From: Gnetum montanum
Lineage: Eukaryota > Streptophyta > Gnetopsida > Gnetales > Gnetaceae
Assembly (NCBI GenBank): GCA_015680685.1
Contig: MNCI01030229.1
Span: 124,552-159,364 of the forward strand
Reading direction: 5' to 3'
Length of the DNA stretch: 34,813 nucleotides
Shown here: positions 21,441 to 31,452 of the stretch, piece by piece
Layout of the letters: the number at the start of each line of letters is the position of its first letter
Position numbering within the stretch: position 1 is the stretch's first letter
Position numbers and translations under genes: made by a program
Notes under the pieces: model-generated
Databases searched by the model: none
What the model was told of the DNA's origin: nothing
What the model saw: only the letters and a program-made list of their open reading frames with translations

Positions 21441-21545
21441 GAGTTCCTTGTCCACTAGAAACATCGTCCTGACTCAGACGATAGCTAGGAATCACTGGAG
21501 CGCTTGAGGTCCCAGGAAAACTTGATCCTGGACTTCTGTAGGGAG
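21385..21545 (+). pseudogene. Chromodomain at the integrase C-terminus
   Basis: One frame over from the end of the integrase ORF runs ADLKVEFLVH-stop-KHRPDSDDS-stop-ESLERL...LILDF. This matches the chromodomain pattern (E/Y)LVKWKGY...WEP..L, with both aromatic Trp codons turned to TAG (21456-21458 and 21486-21488). In chromoviruses this module tethers integrase to histone marks and steers insertion. The frame change near 21410-21430 separates it from the rest of the integrase. Confidence 0.82.
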
Positions 21546-22175
21546 CAAGCAATCGACCTCCCACCTTGGCTGCTCCGATGATGGATGGAGAAACCTCCCA
21601 TGTGAAGAAAAAAATCAGAAGAGGCGCAACATGCGGTGCCTTATAGGATTTGAGAGCGAATTCCTATGGGAGTCGGCCTCAAATAGGGGAGGAAGGTGCC
21701 TGGAGCCATTCAAAGTGCTCTATAGGCGATGGGGCTTAAAGATTCAAAGAGTGCTAAACTTGAGACCCCTAGATCTTTGGATCAAACAAGTTAGGGGACG
21801 CCCTGGAACTCATGGATCCCTAGGTTGGTGCGTTCTATCATGTTGCAATGATAGACCACTTGATCTCCTCCCATAGCCTAGCATTTTAGGCTAGGTATGA
21901 AAGGATGGACAATCCAAGTCTTGAGGGGTGATGCTCTTAACTTGGATGTTAGATGCTAGGATGAGTTCGGATCCTAGGAAGATGGTCGAGTTCAACAAAA
22001 ATGCTTTACGACCTTAGGCCCTAGTAGTTGGACCTTCCAGAACCAAAGATCCCTTCGAATTTGACTCAGAATAGCATGGGCGTACTTCCCTGGAATTGAC
22101 GGAATCCTCCCTTGGTTTTGATGTAGGAGCTTCACGGGTTACCTAGGCCATGCTCCAAGGTCGTTGCTCATTTTT
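21546..22175 (+). other. 3' untranslated region of the chromovirus
   Basis: This is about 630 bp between the chromodomain and the polypurine tract. It has no domain-bearing frame; the 81-codon frame at 21631-21876 shows no motif. Confidence 0.6.
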
Positions 22176-22189
22176 AAGCAGGGGAGGAT
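22176..22189 (+). other. Polypurine tract of the chromovirus
   Basis: AAGCAGGGGAGGAT lies directly before the 3' LTR start TGTGAGAG. It is purine-rich, as needed for plus-strand priming. Confidence 0.75.
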
Positions 22190-22751
22190 TGTGAGAGAGG
22201 TAGCAGGGTTGGTGGTGGCCTGCTACCTCCCCCATGGTTCAGGGGCCGTGGGGGCACAAGGGGTCCTCCACTCCTTGTGTCTTCGGAACCATACTGGCAG
22301 GCAGTTCCATGCATTAGTAAGAGGAGCCTATGACCTACCTCATTACCCCACTCGATAGGACGTTGCCTAGGAGGGTTGCGTAGTTCAACTCTGCGTTGGG
22401 GTGTTTTTACCGGGTGTGTCATGGGCCATGCTATGGGATGTTGCGTGCACTCCTTGGAGCATGACAGCAACTACCAACATGCGGTGATGAATCTAGAGGG
22501 TTCAGCTGGTAGTCCCTGTGGTGTCCACGTGAGTGGAGCAAGGGAGTGCTATCTAGCTTGCTAGTGTATCACGAATATTGTTTATGAACACTACTCAGGA
22601 GACATGCTAACACTAACACATTGTTTGTTGGCATGTGTTTCAGGATTGTTAATTGCTGAGGCATATTCCTCTTGAGTTTTGTCCCGATTTAGAATCTGCT
22701 TGGGAAACTCTTGGGGTGCCGAACAACATACTCAGGGATAACGTTGTTACA
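22190..22751 (+). repeat. 3' LTR of the chromovirus
   Basis: It aligns end to end with 8625-9187, from TGTGAGAGAGG to AACGTTGTTACA, and is followed by the GTTTG target duplication. Confidence 0.93.
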
Positions 22752-22756
22752 GTTTG
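22752..22756 (+). other. Right target-site duplication GTTTG
   Basis: It is identical to 8620-8624 and fixes the right end of the insertion. Confidence 0.9.
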
Positions 22757-23125
22757 CGTATTGGTCATTAAATGATGAGATTTATTGTCTCTAATTTGAA
22801 ACTAAAACGTGATTTTTAACTGATCATGCAACTAAAAAATTTATATGCCGAGTCGAATTACTTTTACAGTTGAAAGTGTGCACAAATCTTTTACATGTGG
22901 ACCTGTCTATGAATTACTTTTATGCCCATTCGAATTGTTGCGTTAAAAGAAAATAAGGCGAAAAAAAATGTTACCGTCATTTTTTAATCATGTGCGTGGG
23001 ACATGAGTCGCCATTACCGAAAGATTTTCCGCGTGAAAATATTGGTCACTTTTTAGGTCAGACTGGCACGGATCTTGCAACAAAATCGCAGATTCCAAGC
23101 TTCTTACAGCCACGAGTTCGATCTA
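22757..23125. other. Upstream region of the GDSL gene
   Basis: This AT-rich DNA lies between the chromovirus and the promoter duplication. I see no gene or repeat with clear borders. It is the likely distal promoter of the GDSL gene. Confidence 0.5.
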
Positions 23126-23408
23126 GCAATCTTGCGTGCAAGACACAAGGTAACTTGCTGATGTTTTTTTTTTTAAATTATTTTTATTGAAACTTGTAAG
23201 TCTCATTTCGTAAATTAAGATTAGATATCGTAGTTTATAAATACGTACATGGTATGAGGATTTGGTAAGCAGCAGGGGCAATGTTGCGTGCAAGATACAA
23301 CATGACTTGCTGACATTTTGTTTTTTGATTGTTATTTAAAACGGTGAGTTCGTAAATTAAGATGAGATATCTCAACCTATGTCATGAGAATTTGGTAAGC
23401 AGCAGCGG
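23126..23408 (+). repeat. Tandem duplication in the GDSL promoter region
   Basis: Unit 1 (23126-23277) and unit 2 (23278-23408) share the blocks TTGCGTGCAAGA, ACTTGCTGA, TTCGTAAATTAAGAT and GAATTTGGTAAGCAGCAG (allowing small changes). They have diverged by substitutions and a deletion in unit 2. Only unit 1 retains a TATA-box-like sequence. Confidence 0.8.
23236..23243 (+). promoter_or_regulatory. Candidate TATA box of the GDSL gene
   Basis: TATAAATA lies 270 bp before the chosen start codon, in the first promoter duplicate. The distance implies a long 5' leader. It is a candidate by sequence only. Confidence 0.4.
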
Positions 23409-23512
23409 GGTTTTATGATGGAAGACAGGAGGAGTCTCTGGATCATTGTATGTTAGGAGAGCTTCATATTTTCAGAGCAACAAGAATAAGAAACTGCGAA
23501 ATCGCAACTACG

Positions 23513-25892
23513 ATGGATAGATCAAATTCTGGTTTCTGCGTAGCATTGCTTTTGCTGATGCTGAATGTGGGAAGCAGCCATGCAGATGAAGGTGAAGGTG
23601 GATGCTTCAGTGCCATTTATAGTTTCGGAGATTCTCTGGCGGATACTGGAAATTTCTTGATATCCAGGCCAGGTAACGAAGTTGGACACTTTCCTTACGG
23701 AGAAACCTTTTTCCACAGTCCCACCGGCAGATTCTCTGATGGCAGGCTTATTGTGGATTTCATCGGTTAGTTGTTTACTGTATTCTTTTTTATAAATTAC
23801 TTGAGAGGATCTTAAATCCGACATTCAAGTTTCAGATTCAGTGCTTTTTACTGAAGATTTTGATTTAGTTGCAGATTTGTTCATACCTATCGTATCATAC
23901 GGTTGCTTCTTTGTATTATTTTCATAGCCGTTTGTTTTATTTTTTCAAATTGTAATGATTGTTTTTGAGTGTTTAGCGGAGGCGTCAGGAATGCCATTGC
24001 TGCAACCTTTCCTGGGAAGGGGATCGTACGAAGGAGGAATAAACTTTGCTGTTGCAGGAGCAACAGCGCTGGACGCAGCGTACCTTATTTCGCGTAATGT
24101 TCCACCTGTAACGCCGCTGTCTCTAGGTGTTCAGATCGACTGGTTTCTTCAGTACAGAAAACAGTTCTGCGCCAACTACAAAGGCAGTAAGTAATTTTCT
24201 ATAAATGTAGACTTCCTAATGTCTTGTGTTTTCTACGTGCAAATTCTTGGGGCAAGAGATGAGTAGATTCAACAAAATTTGTACGTAGATAACACTTTGG
24301 GGGAAGAGATGCGCAGATAAATAAAATTTGTTCTTCTTTTAAAAATATGAGTTTCCGTTCATGAACTACTCAGTTTTAGAAATATTCCTTTAACAGAAAA
24401 TTGGAAATTTTTACTGGGTCCATAAAATTTTTTAAATAACAAGATAAACGTGATTAATTCGCTATTATTTTTTATATTTTAGTTTTATTTCAATTTTTTC
24501 CCGTATTTGATGCTTTTATAGGAAGTCTTTAGTGCCATTCATCTTTTCAAGAGGAAAATTAGTCGGGCGTCGTAATGGAAACAAGTGCCGTTTTAATTTT
24601 GTTTCGTTGTCTTTTGTTTTAGCATTTTGAGTGTTGCATGTTTAACCTTTTGCCTGTGGAAACTAACGTCACCTTTAATTGCAAGTTAAGAGACAAATTT
24701 GATGCACGTTGAAACCATTCCGAGTTAAATGGTTTTCTTGAGCACCTGAGCTATATCCTGTGAACCATGCATAAAAAAATCAGAAACCATCGAAAAATAC
24801 CTGACCTTTTTACAACAGGTTTAAGCAAGGATTTCAGTGATTCGTGCTTAAAACTGATGAATTACGTCTAGATCATCAGTGTCAATATTTCCTACACAAT
24901 TCTTATCTGCAAACAAAAAGTCCGGGGCCTCAGTAAGGATCAAGGAGGAATCTTGCCAGTTTTTAAAACCAATCCAGACGTCTGATTCATTTGAATCATG
25001 CTTAATTTAACGAAAATATCTACAGGCTACATTTCGATATGTTATACATAATTCTTTTTAATTTGCAGATTTGATCCATTATATCAGCAATTCTCATGGA
25101 TTCATGCCATCCGCCAATACGTAATGGATTAAACATCTTATACGAATAATCACAGTTACTCCTCCTTAACTTGCTTTTTATCTTTCTTCAGACTGCGACG
25201 ACCACTTCAACAAAGCCCTATTTCTCTTTGGCGAGATCGGAGGCAACGATTTCAACTACCAATTTCTTGCCAATAAGCCAATCGAGCAAGTCTCTGAATT
25301 CGTAGATCCCGTCATGAACGCCATCAAGAAAGCTCTGAAGACCCTAATCGAGCAAGGCAGTGCAAAGAAAATCTTTGTCCAAAACAATCTTCCCATCGGC
25401 TGCAACCCTTCATACTTGACGGTTCATCCGCAAGAGCCACGCGATTCCATCGGCTGCATGCCAAGATTCAACAAATTCGCATCTTGTACAAACGCAAAAC
25501 TTCAACAGATAATCTCCGATCTCCAGAACCAATATCCGCAAACGCTCTTCGTTTTTGCTGATTATTACAGCGCGGGTTTGGCCCTGATAAAGTCACAGCA
25601 GAATTTCGGGATACGTAACACTTTCAAAGCATGCTGTGGCCAATCTGGGACTCCATACAATGTGAATCTGGAAGCTTTTTGCGGATCCAATATAATGGGG
25701 GTTTCTGTATGCGAAAATCCATCTGAATTTATTAGCTGGGATGGCATTCACCTCACAGAGAATGCTTACCATGCCATCACACAAATGTTTCTGGAATCTT
25801 TAACCACTCCAAATTTCCGCACCAGTCTATGCCCCTCCTCCCCCTCCTCCTGCTGTAATGGATCCTTCTTTCTCCATGAATCACCTCATTAA
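23513..25892 (+). CDS. GDSL esterase/lipase, secreted (3 exons, 387 aa)
   Basis: This is a plant GDSL (SGNH) hydrolase, an enzyme that cleaves ester bonds of lipids or small phenolic or alkaloid esters; the substrate cannot be read from sequence. Exons: 23513-23765, 23977-24186 and 25192-25892. Both introns are GT-AG and the joined frame is open for 387 residues, normal for the family. Residues 1-24 form a hydrophobic signal peptide ending SSHA. Catalytic blocks: I, YSFGDSLADTGN (Ser41); II, NFAVAGATA (Gly112); III, GEIGGNDFNY (Asn173); V, WDGIHLTE (Asp338, His341). The motif string and the SLGVQIDWF segment suggest the acetylajmalan/sinapine-esterase-like clade (inference). An in-frame ATG at 23450 would add 21 residues; I prefer 23513 because the signal peptide is then N-terminal. 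The C-terminus is Ser/Cys-rich. No disabling change is seen. Confidence 0.9.
23766..23976 (+). other. Intron 1 of the GDSL gene (211 bp)
   Basis: The donor is G|GTTAGT and the acceptor TGTTTAG|CGG. The phase-1 join creates GCG (Ala85) and restores the family sequence DFIxEA. Confidence 0.85.
24187..25191 (+). other. Intron 2 of the GDSL gene (1005 bp)
   Basis: The donor is GGCA|GTAAGTAA, a near-perfect plant consensus, and the acceptor is TTTCTTCAG|ACTGC. The join creates AAC (Asn155) before CDDHF. The intron is AT-rich and I see no transposon borders in it. Confidence 0.85.
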
Positions 25893-25931
25893 AAAGGGAT
25901 AAATGTGATTCATTAAAAAGGGATAAATGTG
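25887..25931 (+). repeat. 24-bp tandem duplication over the GDSL stop codon
   Basis: The string CATTAAAAAGGGATAAATGTG occurs at 25887-25907 and again at 25911-25931 (period 24). The first unit contains the last sense codon and the TAA stop. It also repeats an ATAAAT string that could serve as a weak polyadenylation signal. Confidence 0.85.
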
Positions 25932-25959
25932 TCAAAGAAAGAATAGGAAGAGGAATTAA

Positions 25960-26890
25960 ACCTCTCGATCCAGTTAAAAACAAATGCTGGATATCCAAAT
26001 GCAAGGCATTACTAATCTAGGCTTGGCAAGTCAGAAAACAAATCTTCCAATATATCATTTATCCAACTATATTGTATAGGTGTGCAGTGTGGGGACCAGG
26101 TGTCAGTACAAAAAAATAGTCAGAAAGGGTGCAAAAGATTTTTTTTATTAAATGAATTTCAAATAAAAGCTCAAAAACCTTATTCCATATTTCTTTTGGA
26201 GTGTGATTTGCTTTTGCTAGAAGCTAAAGCTCTCTGCCTATTTATTGCTTATGCTCAAAAACTCTTAGAATCAAAGCATCAAAAGTTTTCCCAAAAAGTC
26301 CTTGAAAGCACCAAAGAACAAGGTAGGTATTTACAGGGGATACAATGGCTCAAAACTTGGAATACCTCAACAAAGTCATGCAAAATAATCCTAAACATAT
26401 TCAAAAGTTAGGAATATATCAGGTATTAGCAAGGTTATGGTATAATGTTGAAGGAAAGAAAAAATTCTGCTTAGAGTATATTAGAGATAATTCTTTAGAT
26501 TCACCAGTCCAGTATCTTACAGATATTCTTGATTCAATCTCTTAGTTTTATCAGCAATCTCTGTTTGAATTCACATGGTCTAAGGATTGAAATGGGACAA
26601 TAAATTTACATGCAAAGGGAAAAGTGCACATGCCGATTATGTGGATCTGAAACCCTTGAAGATGAGCAGCATGTTTTTCTTAAGTTGTCATGTGACAGAT
26701 TGTTTGAGGCAGAAATACAATATTACTGCTAACAATTTGCATGATCTGTTTTTGCCTGTGGTGGTTACCCACTTTGTTGAGTTAGTTTTTATTTATTCTT
26801 CATAACATGAATGTACTGGTTGTCTAATAGATCCTCTGCATCTATGGACATGGACATTAATAAATCAGTTTCAGTTTCCGTTTCAAAATA
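25960..26890 (+). pseudogene. LINE (non-LTR retrotransposon) 3'-end relic
   Basis: A block near 26030-26095 reads KQIFQYIIYPTILYRCAVWG. This is the classic stretch after the LINE reverse transcriptase thumb (PTILYGCEVWG type). It is followed by FLLEC...LLLEAKAL, the matching downstream region. Near 26615-26690 there is CRLCGSETLEDEQHVFLKLSC, a zinc-binding reverse transcriptase-associated motif (Cys-x2-Cys...His...Cys). Frames change several times and stops are frequent. The polymerase core is absent, as in 5'-truncated LINEs. The right border is uncertain; I see no clear poly-A tail or target duplication. The left border lies within about 100 bp of the GDSL stop codon. Confidence 0.72.
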
Positions 26891-27050
26891 AATGAATTGG
26901 GGAATGCATGTCATGAGTGGCCTAATAAATATGGATGAAGATTATGGCTTTCGGGTTTTTTTATGGTTCCATCCTCGGATCCTGTTATTTTGGATGGGGG
27001 CTGGGCTATACTGCACTGCAATGCTACTTCATTGGGCTGTTCGATTTTGG

Positions 27051-27161
27051 TCTGTTTTCATTTTGATTTCTGTGAATTCAGCTCGGTTCTGTTTTCATTT
27101 TGATTTCTGTAAATTCACTTCTGTTCTGTTTTCATTTTGATTCTGTGATCTCGGTTCATTT
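27051..27161 (+). repeat. 37-bp tandem repeat, 3 units
   Basis: The unit begins TCTGTTTTCATTTTGATT and recurs at 27051, 27088 and 27125. The first two units differ slightly and the third is more diverged. The pyrimidine-rich strand is the plus strand. Confidence 0.8.
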
Positions 27162-27199
27162 CTGTTTGTATCGGATGCCCAGAAAGCTTCGATGGTTTC

Positions 27200-29632
27200 T
27201 TTCTTTGTAACAAACTTGCATTGAGAAAATTTAAGAAATGCAAAGGTTTCCTCCTCATCAGCAAAACAATTTAAATTAACCTCGGTCCAGTTTTATCCAA
27301 ATTCACAGTTCCAACGTTCAGCGGTTGCTTCTGTAGGTTTACTGTTTTCATCATTTAAGTATTAAGAAGATTACGGAGGCTCTAGCTCAGTCATAGCTTC
27401 CTTTTCTTGTTTCAAAAGTAAAATACAGTAAAACATCCAACATTTCGGAGTATGGTTCGAGCCTTCGGTAAGAGGTAGAAAGATGGAAGTTTCAAATGCT
27501 GTCTGTTCGTCAACGATGAAAGCTCAACAAGTTACTTCATCCATTCATTCAGATACTTTTGACAACCAATTTATCTTCCATATAAAACTATTCTAGCACT
27601 TTGCCTCTTTGCGCTACGAGATTTGAAACTTTGAATGCTTTCACCTTTCTTAGATACTTCATTCGGGCAACTTTGCTAGTTAAAGTAATGGTGAGGTGTT
27701 TTGTATAGACATTAAAGACCTTGGATTAAAGAGAACTCATAACCAATGAATGATATGGTATCAAAGCATTGATCTTGTCTGAGACAACTTTGTCCAAACT
27801 CCAAAGCAACTATATTTTTATTTTATTATTTTTATTTTATTACCTTTAAGCATAAGGGTAATACATGTGACTTGTTGGTTAAGGCATGTGTTGGTTAAGG
27901 CATGTGGCATGCATCCTACAAGTTAGGTTACAATTAACATGTAAAAGTATTATGTAAAACTTATTGAAATTGAACTAGTTTAATAGTACAAACTTTTGAT
28001 TTATACTATTATGCCTCCTTCCCTTATGTGTAGGGATTGATGACAGTCCTTCCCCAAAGGCTTTTGGTATCAGATGTGTGGACATTCCACTCATAGGGAA
28101 AAGGATGTTCTCTTTGACCTTAAGCATTCAAGAGATAGATGTTCTAATCCAGGTGAGAATGGTCCTTCTGGATGATGCACGCACCATCGCAAAGTGACTA
28201 GGTAATAGCAACAAACTATTAAAGAGTCAATGGTGTTAACAAAATAGATAAACATCTATCTAGGGTATGATGTTTTCTTAGAATTAGAAATGATCATAGA
28301 ATAAAGCATTAGGTTTTTTTTTTTAAATAAAATTGTTGTGTTGTTCGCTTACATGAAAAACCTATGAAATTTGATTCTAGGAAAACATTCTTTAGTTTCA
28401 CCATTGGGCAACTAATAAACAAGAGACTATAAAATAGATTTCATCATGTACCGATTAAGCTATTCATAAATAATAAAAGATCATTTTGAAAAAATTAAAA
28501 ATTAAATAAGATTAAAATGTCTTCATTAATATTTCTGAAAAATATATAGCTAATAATGTTCAAATTTATTCATCAATGTCAAAATCCACCTACATATTTT
28601 TATTAGCATCAATAACTTTTAAGTTTACAAGACAAAAAAATCAAAGTTCCTTAGCAAAGTGCAACATGACTTACCAGTAGCCATAAGTGATGTTACTTCT
28701 CATGATCACTATTCTCTGTCATCACTATTGGATGCGATACCTTAGATTTTGACAAAATCACTCTAGATTCAATAGTTATGATTCTCCTTGTTTTTGTAAA
28801 AATGTTTTCTCATGGATCTGTGAAAATACCTTCACAAATCACATGTTTCAACTTATTATCTATGACCATAAATAGCCTTTGAAATAATATATCCCTTGAT
28901 AGATTGATGATTATGAAACAAAGAGGCATGATCCTCCAATCGAATGTGGACTGAGCTTGTTAACCTTGATGTAGACTCAACAAAAAAATTGATAAATAGG
29001 AATAAACTTAATGATGAATTTGATGAGATTAGGTGATGTTGATATGATTAAATGAACTACAAAATGTAATATGAATGATAATTAAAAAATTGATATGTGG
29101 AAGGGTTTTCCTTTCCTAGTGTATAATGAATGCTTAATTCAAAGAAATGATAAAGTTCACCTTCTAAGGAGGACCAAGAGATAATTGGAGTATAATGTAT
29201 GACAACATAGATTGGAGCTTGAAATTAATAAATGGACCTTAGTTTATGAGTGAAAATTAGACTCAAATGATGAATTTTGATATCTTATAGATTGACATAT
29301 GAGTGGAAAGCTTGTTGCTACTATTCGTTGGATACTTGTCAAGAAGATGAATCCCTCTTAATTTGATTATGTACTTACAAAGAGAGTAAGAAAATAAGTG
29401 GGATGAGGGGAGAGTGTTAGGATATCATTGATACATTAGTCATGAGGATTGTGTTATATTATACAAAGGGGGCATGACTAAATTCAACACATAAAATGGC
29501 TAAAAGGATAACATTGCTAATGTTCACAACTTATTCCACTCAAACACTTAACATATCCTCACTAGAATAGAACAAAGTTTCTTAATCTTTAGTGATGTAT
29601 TAATGAGAGGAAAGGAAATGGATATGAGAGTG
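27200..29632. other. Gene-free AT-rich interval
   Basis: I see no coding region or RNA gene. Small features are a 16-bp duplication (TGTTGGTTAAGGCATG type) near 27874-27905 and a GGGGAGAG/TGTTAGG string at about 29405-29418. The latter looks like a polypurine tract plus a Ty1/copia LTR start, but no partner LTR was found. Confidence 0.5.
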
Positions 29633-30379
29633 ATGAGCGGTGAGGTATCCCTACACTCAACCATACGAATATGAGTGTCCACGCACAATCCGATTGAATT
29701 CCAAGGACTAAGTGCTTATGCACCTTTGTGGAACAAGAATGGGTTGATCAATCGTTGTCTTCCCAAGCTTACTTGTATGGTTAAGTAAACTTGAGGCATA
29801 TGATTTTTATACTTTTTATGTTTTTATGTCCTGCTACTAATAAGGGAGGAGAGAGATAACTAAGTAGCTAATTTAATTTGACTACTTATTAGCTAGGCTG
29901 TAACTGATCCTAATACCAGTATCCATTCTCACTTGTTGTACACATCCTGAACTAGTGCAACACTACTGGGATTACCAAACACTAATCGTTACTAGGTTAC
30001 CAAGTATTACACACATGCTCAAAGTGATCATACTGTGTGTGCTTACTTAGGAGAGTTACAGGGTGAGAGAGAATCATTAATTAACTAAAGAAAGCATTAA
30101 GTAACAGTAATTAACATTAATTAATCTATTCTAAATGCTACAAGGTTTATCACAAAGTTTGTCTTTATTGCCATACACAAGGTGTGCTTAGGTACACAAT
30201 GCTTGAATAAAGTTCTGTTCACTTTATGACTCCTACTGCGAGCATGCAGAAATAATTCTAACTCTGAGAGGGAGAAAAGGCAAGAGTTTAGGTAAGGGAC
30301 TAAGACTAACTATGCAAACCAAGTGCGCCCACCTCTTATTTATAGGGAATGAGGCAGGAAGTGATATCATGTGTGATGA
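29633..30379 (-). repeat. Inverted LTR of the GATATC family (head-to-head partner)
   Basis: Read on the minus strand, it runs from the GATATC region through a TATA box (complement near 30336-30346), the GAGAGTTAGAAT block and the AATAAAGAC block, and ends CACCGCTCATCA at 29633. No primer binding site follows its end. Its start lies in the palindrome at 30380-30395. The order of blocks equals that of the plus-strand LTR on the other side. Confidence 0.82.
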
Positions 30380-30395
30380 GACGCGATATCGCGTC
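30380..30395. repeat. Perfect 16-bp palindrome at the LTR junction
   Basis: GACGCGATATCGCGTC is its own reverse complement. It lies where the minus-strand LTR meets the plus-strand LTR. Confidence 0.9.
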
Positions 30396-30720
30396 ATCCC
30401 CTGCGATATTGCGTCATCCCCTACGATATCGCGTACGCGATATCACGGTCTACCGTCAAATCTATAAATAAGAGGCGGCACTCCCTTCATTTCTCATCCT
30501 AGGCTTAAAGTAGGGAAACTCTGGCAGTTTGATCACTCCAAAGATAGAATATTTTCCATGTGCCCGCAATAGGAGTCCCCAACTAAATGGATCTTTATTC
30601 GAGCAGCTTTGTACCTGAACGCAAGTTGTGTATTGAAATAAAGACGAGCTTTGTGGATAAACCTTGCAGTGCATGGAATAGGTTTTCTTACATGTTATTT
30701 ATTGTTTTCCTAGTAACGCG

Positions 30721-30905
30721 GCATGAGTACGACTTGGTTACGAGCATTAACGAATGTGTACGGCTAACCAAGGAATCGGCTACTCATCGCGATTAGATTC
30801 TCTCACCCTTGTCTCCTAGAGCGTGGAATGAGTACGACTTGATTACGAGCATCTACGGGTGTGTACGGCTAGTCAAGGAATCAGCTGCTTATTACGCTTA
30901 GGCTA
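30721..30905 (+). repeat. 105-bp tandem duplication in the copy C LTR
   Basis: GCATGAGTACGACTTGGTTA at 30721 recurs as GAATGAGTACGACTTGATTA at 30826, and similarity continues through GTGTACGGCTA and AAGGAATC. Copy A shows only one such block (1637-1650). Confidence 0.8.
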
Positions 30906-31311
30906 GTTAGGTGCTTCAGTATGACCACTTCGAGCACGTGCGTTACGTGTGGTGATCCCAGTAATGACTAGCGTTTGGTAGCCATAGTTGCATAGTTCAG
31001 GGTGTGTACGGTAAGTGGGAACGGATGCTGACGCTAGTTAATTTAGACTTAGGTCCTTAGTTAGAGTTAGTTAGTTTCTCAACCCTTCACCTCATAGCAT
31101 AGGAGAAAAACCATAAAAGACCAAAAAAATCATATACCTCGGACTTAACCATACACCGTGACAACAACACGTAAGTCTGGGAAGACAACGAATGATTAAC
31201 CCCAAGTGTTCCATGGGGCATTTAGGCATTTAGTTTGCGGAGTTCAACCGGATCGCACGTGCTACGCTCATTTCGTATGGTTGAGTGTAGGGGTATCTCA
31301 CCACTCATCAT

Positions 31312-31330
31312 TGGTGCCGTTGTCGGGGAC
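31312..31330 (+). other. Primer binding site complementary to tRNA-Asp
   Basis: TGGTGCCGTTGTCGGGGAC differs by two C-to-T changes from TGGCGCCGTTGCCGGGGAC, the complement of the plant tRNA-Asp 3' end. It starts 2 bp after the LTR. This primer is typical of Athila/Tat-type Ty3/gypsy elements. Confidence 0.85.
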
Positions 31331-31452
31331 TAAGTGTTTGTGTGCCGAATAGAACATAAGGGATATCACTCACATCGTTGTGAGTCTTAACGAACCTTTG
31401 GGTTAATCAAAAGAGAAAATTTATATAACAGTGAATTAGCACACCAATAAAA

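Larger units (their letters stand above)
8625..22751 (+). mobile_element. Ty3/gypsy chromovirus with a nested element (14.1 kb)
   Basis: The LTRs are direct repeats of 563 and 562 bp with TG...CA ends, flanked by the perfect 5-bp duplication GTTTG. The internal order is gag, protease, reverse transcriptase, RNase H, integrase, chromodomain, polypurine tract. That order plus the chromodomain identifies the chromovirus branch of Ty3/gypsy. By eye the LTRs differ at about 47 of 562 positions, roughly 8 percent and mostly transitions. The primer binding site, leader and gag N-terminus are gone, lost at the junction with the nested element (9188). Every protein has stops or frameshifts, so the copy is dead. 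Confidence 0.93.
30380..31310 (+). repeat. 5' LTR of copy C, truncated at its head
   Basis: From GATATC palindromes and a TATA box (CTATAAATAAG near 30461-30471), through CTCTGGCAGTTTGAT (30518), to the end GTATCTCACCACTCATCA at 31310. It lacks the usual first ~100-200 bp, starting with TGATGA. A 105-bp tandem duplication lies at about 30721-30905. A primer binding site follows directly. Confidence 0.85.

Noticed and set aside
26892-27140. 82-codon ORF after the LINE relic
   Set aside because: Much of it is the translated 37-bp repeat, and it has no domain.
28062-28075. TGGTATCAGA, similar to the common tRNA-Met primer binding site
   Set aside because: No LTR end precedes it and the match stops after 10 bases.
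29405-29632. Possible Ty1/copia 3' LTR (GGGGAGAG followed by TGTTAGG)
   Set aside because: There is no partner LTR, no target duplication and no copia coding motifs upstream.
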